Origin: Ignavibacteriota bacterium
Lineage (GTDB): Bacteria; Bacteroidota; Ignavibacteria; Ignavibacteriales; Melioribacteraceae
Assembly: GCA_013112585.1 (NCBI GenBank)
Contig: JABFGH010000007.1
Location: 160,252 to 224,251 of the forward strand
Direction: 5' to 3'
DNA length: 64,000 nucleotides
Made by a program: the position numbers and the translations under genes. Of this stretch, positions 60,677 through 64,000 are shown one piece after another (positions within the stretch are counted from its first letter, which is position 1; each line of letters starts with the position of its first letter). A model generated the notes under the pieces. That model was not told where the DNA came from. It saw nothing but the letters and a program-made list of their open reading frames with translations, and did not search any database.

Positions 60677-60700
60677 TATAATTCAATAATTAAAAGTTTA

Positions 60701-61249
60701 TCATACCTTTTCGGCTAAATCAAAAACTTCACGAAGTTTAAATACTGCAATTCCGTATGCCACGGCTGCGTTTAACGACTGCTTAATTCCATACTGCGGC
60801 AACTCGATAGAAAAATCACAAAGGTCAATCAACTCCTGCGATACGCCGGTAATTTCATTTCCTACAATCAAACAAATAGGAAAATGTTCTTTGTAGTTTA
60901 AATCATAATGAAGAATTGTTTTACTTGTCTGTTCCAACGCGCAAATTTTTACTCCGTTTTTTTTAAGCTCTTCAATAGTTTTTACCGGGTCATCTTCGTG
61001 CGACCATTTAATGCTTTCGGTTGAACCGAGTGCCGTTTTGAGAACTTCCTTTTTAGGTGGCGCAGGTGTGTAGCCGCATAAATATAAATGCTCAATCATT
61101 GCTCCATCGGAAGTTCTAAAAATTGAACCGACATTATAGCTGCTTCTAATGCTGTCCAACATTACATAAACCGGCAGTTTTTTAACCCGGTCAATTTTAT
61201 CTAAAGTACTTCTATTTTTTGATATTTCAGCATGTGTAAGTTTTCGCAT
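60701..61249 (-). CDS. TrmH/SpoU-family RNA 2'-O-methyltransferase
   Basis: The 182-residue product has the SPOUT fold with three family motifs. Motif 1 is MLDSIRSSYNVGSIFRTSDG in parts (SSYNVGSIFRTSDG), motif 2 is ICLIVGNEITGVSQELIDLC and motif 3 is IELPQYGIKQSLNAAVAYGI, forming the knotted SAM site. It methylates a ribose in tRNA or rRNA. Lacking an extra N-terminal RNA-binding domain, its target cannot be named with confidence. It is 25 bases after rlmN on the same strand, a plausible RNA-modification pair. Confidence 0.9.
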   Translation of the reverse strand: MRKLTHAEISKNRSTLDKIDRVKKLPVYVMLDSIRSSYNVGSIFRTSDGAMIEHLYLCGYTPAPPKKEVLKTALGSTESIKWSHEDDPVKTIEELKKNGVKICALEQTSKTILHYDLNYKEHFPICLIVGNEITGVSQELIDLCDFSIELPQYGIKQSLNAAVAYGIAVFKLREVFDLAEKV

Positions 61250-61274
61250 ATCGTTTACTTTTTAATTAATAATT

Positions 61275-62339
61275 TTACATGTGCTTAACAGCCAGTTGTC
61301 CGCATGCCGCAGCTATATCATCACCTTGTGTATCCCGCAGCATTACAGTTAAGCCGTAACTCTTTAGCTCTTCGGCAAACGCTACAATTTTATCGTACGA
61401 TGTCGGTTCAAGTTCTGCAGATATACCACCGGGGTCCATGTGCTTAATACTGTTAAAAGGAATTATATTTATTTTTGACGGAATCTTTTTACTCAGTTTT
61501 ACCAATGCGGCAATATCTTCTTTTCTATCGTTAATACCTTTCAGCATTGTGTACTCAAAAGTAATTTTAGTTTTAGTTTTTTTTGCGTAATATTTTAATG
61601 CCTCAATTACTGATTCCAAAGAGTATTTTTCGTTGATGGGCATAATTTTGCTTCTAATATCTTCAAAACAAGAATGGAGCGAAAGAGCAAGTTTAACACG
61701 AAATCCGCTGTCGGCAAGTTCGATTATTTTTGGTGCAATACCGGCTGTTGAAATTGTAATTCTATTTCTTCCCAGTCCAGCATTTGTTTCATCGGTAAAT
61801 ATTTTTAATGAGTTTATTGTGTTTGTAAAATTCAGCAGCGGTTCGCCCATTCCCATAAAAACTATATTAGTTATGTTTTCTAAGCCATACTCTTTTGCCG
61901 CCAATAAATATTGATCTACAATCTCGCCTGCTGTGAGGTTTCTTTTGTAGCCCATCAATCCGGTTGCACAAAATTTACAATCTAACGGGCATCCTACTTG
62001 CGTTGAAATACAAAGTGTGTTCCTACCCTTTTCGGGAATTAAAACAGTTTCAATTTTTTTCTCATCCTGCGTACTGAATAAAAATTTTGCCGTTCCTGAG
62101 TTCTTCGATTTAACATACGTTGTAAAATTAAGACTGTTAAGTGTAGAGGTTTTTTCCAGTTTTTCGCGGAGGGAGAGAGGGAGGTTTTTCATTTTGTTAA
62201 AATCAAAAATCAACTGATCGTAAACCCAGTTATAAATTTGCTGTCCGCGGAATTTCGGCTCGCCTATTGACTCTAAATACTCACTTAAATCATCGCTTGT
62301 TAATCCTTTTAGTTCATATTTACTGGTAATTTTTTTCAT
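61275..62339 (-). CDS. rlmN: Dual-specificity RNA methyltransferase RlmN
   Basis: RlmN is a radical SAM enzyme that methylates C2 of A2503 in 23S rRNA and A37 in certain tRNAs. The cluster motif CPLDCKFCATG near residue 115 binds the [4Fe-4S] cluster, and a C-terminal Cys in IAAACGQLAVKH acts as the methyl carrier. The N-terminal GEPKFRGQQIYNWVYDQ is also conserved. At 354 residues it is full length. The ATG lies at 62337-62339. It is likely co-transcribed with the TrmH-family gene downstream. Confidence 0.95.
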   Translation of the reverse strand: MKKITSKYELKGLTSDDLSEYLESIGEPKFRGQQIYNWVYDQLIFDFNKMKNLPLSLREKLEKTSTLNSLNFTTYVKSKNSGTAKFLFSTQDEKKIETVLIPEKGRNTLCISTQVGCPLDCKFCATGLMGYKRNLTAGEIVDQYLLAAKEYGLENITNIVFMGMGEPLLNFTNTINSLKIFTDETNAGLGRNRITISTAGIAPKIIELADSGFRVKLALSLHSCFEDIRSKIMPINEKYSLESVIEALKYYAKKTKTKITFEYTMLKGINDRKEDIAALVKLSKKIPSKINIIPFNSIKHMDPGGISAELEPTSYDKIVAFAEELKSYGLTVMLRDTQGDDIAAACGQLAVKHM

Positions 62340-62540
62340 TTTGCAAAGATAACAAAATTAAATTTTACAACTGTTATTATTTGATCGGTGATAAGGTATT
62401 GCATGTTTTATTCATTTTTGACCCATTTTACAAATTGTGATGCCCGTCATAATTTTATTTTTAAATCCCTCTTTTTGCTGAATTTTTAAGGAATAATTGT
62501 TGAAGCATTATAGCGATGAATTTATTCGAACAGAGGAATT

Positions 62541-63179
62541 ATGCATTTTTTTAGAATATTTATTTCGATAAATATAATTTTGATTTTATTTACCGGCACT
62601 ATTATTTGCCAAGACTCTTTAACAATTGGAACTGATACTACTTCTACTTTAATCAACGCTGATTCGACGGTTAACACGGTTCAAGTAAAAAAGACTGTTT
62701 TTAAAAAGAAGAAACGATTAGTATTTGCAAAAGTAAAAAGCGAAGGAAAGTCCTTTTTAATTGCATCACCAAAAGGATGGGTGATTGATGATAAAAGCGG
62801 AAAGGAACAGGGGTTAGATGTAGTTTTATATCCCGAAGGCTGGAACTTAGGTTACGCACCAGCAATTATGTACACAAAAATTATTAACAAAGATAATGCT
62901 TTGCAGAAATCCTTTGCAGATATAATAAGTGAACAAGTGACGCAGCTTAAACAATACGGTGCAACAATAGTAAAGGATTCAATAGCTTATACGTACGACA
63001 ATAAGCAGAGTGTAATTATTAATTTTATTGATAACACAACTAAAACAAACAACCTTATCTCATACATAAACGAGTATAATTATATCGTTTCCTTCATACT
63101 AACATCTAAGGATAAAGATCAATTTTTAAAATCTAAACCTAAATTTCTTGAATTAGTTAATTCGTATAAAATCAATTAA
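62541..63179 (+). CDS. Secreted protein of unknown function
   Basis: The 212-residue product has a signal peptide (IILILFTGTIICQDS) and no family I can name. After a Thr/Ser-rich stretch (TIGTDTTSTLINADSTVNT) a basic segment (KKTVFKKKKRLVF) leads to a domain beginning KSFLIASPKGWVIDDKSGK with YPEGWNLGYAPAIMYTKI later. It recalls small periplasmic alpha/beta proteins of the DUF1795/PsbP-like type with a similar 'P.GW.i' start. It stands alone on the plus strand. Envelope or periplasmic location is inferred from the signal. Confidence 0.6.
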   Translation: MHFFRIFISINIILILFTGTIICQDSLTIGTDTTSTLINADSTVNTVQVKKTVFKKKKRLVFAKVKSEGKSFLIASPKGWVIDDKSGKEQGLDVVLYPEGWNLGYAPAIMYTKIINKDNALQKSFADIISEQVTQLKQYGATIVKDSIAYTYDNKQSVIINFIDNTTKTNNLISYINEYNYIVSFILTSKDKDQFLKSKPKFLELVNSYKIN

Positions 63180-63306
63180 AAATTTTACTCCCAAATAATT
63201 CAAATCAAAAACTGTTAAAACAATAGGCATTCGTTTCAATTGCAATATTAAGTACGTTTTTGTAATTAGAGATGAAAAAATTTAATCAATTTGAAAGAAT
63301 TTAAAT

Positions 63307-63681
63307 ATGTCATATCCTAAAAATGTTTTAGGCGGAATGCTTGAGTTGTGCTGTAAAGATCCAATGACCGGATATTTTAGAAATGGTTACTGTGATACTT
63401 GCGAAGATGACTTTGGTGTTCATGCCGTCTGTACATTAGTTAATGAAGATTTTCTGGAATTCAGTAAAAGTGCCGGAAACGATTTATCGACACCCCGCCC
63501 TGAATATGGTTTTGCCGGAATTAAACCCGGCGATAAATGGTGCCTTTGTGCCGCAAGATGGAAAGAAGCATACGATGCAGGATTTGCAGCGCCTGTACTA
63601 TTAAAATCCACCCACGAAGCGGCTCTCAAATATATTCCGCTTGAAGAATTAAAAGAATTCGCCGTTGATTTAAATACATAA
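63307..63681 (+). CDS. DUF2237 family protein
   Basis: The 124-residue protein matches DUF2237 over its whole length. Landmarks are KNVLGGMLELCCKDPMTGYF with RNGYC and DTCEDDFGVHAVC after, then TPRPEYGFAGIKPGDKWCLC and AARWKEAYDAGFAAPVLLKS. Six conserved Cys could bind metal or form disulfides. Function is unknown, and the absence of a signal peptide suggests a cytoplasmic location. It is monocistronic, preceded by an AT-rich promoter region. Confidence 0.88.
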   Translation: MSYPKNVLGGMLELCCKDPMTGYFRNGYCDTCEDDFGVHAVCTLVNEDFLEFSKSAGNDLSTPRPEYGFAGIKPGDKWCLCAARWKEAYDAGFAAPVLLKSTHEAALKYIPLEELKEFAVDLNT

Positions 63682-63880
63682 AGAACGCAGGAATGCAAGA
63701 ACGCAGGAATTCGGAAAGCAAATCGAGGAACCGATAGTCCCAAAACCCTCCCTGCCCGGCAGTCAGGCTTTCAATCTCTCAATCCTACCTCCGGTAGGCA
63801 AGCTTTCAATTTTCCAATTTTCCAATTTTCCAATTTTTCAATCTTTCAATCTTTCAATCTTTCAATCTTTCAATCTTTCC
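63682..63880. repeat. Microsatellite region with CCTACC hairpin
   Basis: AACGCAGGAAT is repeated near 63690. A CCTACC-TCC-GGTAGG hairpin lies at 63784-63798. From about 63807 to 63880 come TTTTCCAA and (TCTTTCAA)n repeats. In reverse complement this matches the GATTGAAA repeat with embedded hairpin near 51.5 kb. The last 120 bases of the window show no feature I can support. Confidence 0.75.
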
Positions 63881-64000
63881 TGTTTTGTGCGAAAGACACC
63901 CAAATTTTAGAATTCGGCTGATACAGCCTCTATGATTAAAGTTTGCATATTATTCTTCTTTAATTCTATAGTTTTTAGAACATTTTGATCATTCAGAAAA

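Noticed and set aside
1..64000. tRNA, rRNA, transposase and prophage genes
   Set aside because: I looked through intergenic regions and translated frames and found no tRNA-like cloverleaf with CCA or T-loop GTTCGA context, no rRNA segment and no recombinase or phage protein. A covariance-model search (tRNAscan, Rfam) would be decisive.

Overview
This 64 kb window is an AT-rich bacterial chromosome segment, with GC in the mid-30s per cent by eye. Gene content points to the Bacteroidota/Chlorobiota side of the tree, most likely an Ignavibacteria-type organism. The evidence is DUF4837 and DUF2723 proteins, a Bacteroidota-style ketol-acid reductoisomerase, a Chlorobi-like 2[4Fe-4S] ferredoxin, many lipoproteins, Shine-Dalgarno sites at some genes and none at others, and intergenic gaps full of palindromes and microsatellites. 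This assignment is inference. I saw no rRNA, tRNA, CRISPR array, transposase or phage gene.

1-8.8 kb: a partial lipoprotein, a glutathione peroxidase and a YgjP-type metallopeptidase precede a complete isoleucine/valine operon, ilvD-ilvB-ilvN-ilvC-ilvA. Upstream of ilvD are two successive short reading frames packed with Ile, Leu and Val codons. Each is followed by an intrinsic terminator, so this looks like a tandem transcription-attenuation control region.

8.8-20.5 kb: after a degenerate tandem repeat comes a GbsR/MarR-like regulator. A perfect TTGACA promoter and two copies of one palindromic operator bracket the regulator gene. It heads a co-directional cluster: short-chain dehydrogenase, two divergent KAS III-like enzymes, a sodium/solute symporter, an acyl-CoA ligase, a surface lipoprotein, an outer-membrane barrel, a lipid-anchored alpha/beta hydrolase and an acetyl-CoA acetyltransferase, closed by a terminator. 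It reads as an uptake, activation and breakdown module for an unidentified acid or ester. It is the best candidate here for an undescribed pathway.

20.5-30 kb: polyphosphate kinase 2, a desaturase resembling eukaryotic sphingolipid delta-4 desaturase, greA with a terminator in its leader, then the classic tilS-hpt-ftsH run with a CTP-dependent lipid kinase and a DUF4837 lipoprotein.

30-43.6 kb: a DUF2723 membrane protein overlapping glnE, an RND efflux pump with its adaptor, a LysE exporter, a long non-coding array of palindromes in 301-302 bp tandem units, a membrane protein of unknown role, an aldo/keto reductase and a GNAT acetyltransferase.

43.6-58.1 kb (minus strand): ferredoxin, DUF309, TPM and LemA proteins, the UPF0210/ACT pair, two paralogous PGxGxxYxG membrane proteins with a YidD-like protein, DUF2442, an acyl-CoA dehydrogenase, a heme-binding DUF3365 lipoprotein and a complete seven-gene Mrp Na+/H+ antiporter operon.

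58.1-64 kb: a TPR sensor histidine kinase, a TrmH-family methyltransferase, rlmN, a secreted protein and a DUF2237 protein.
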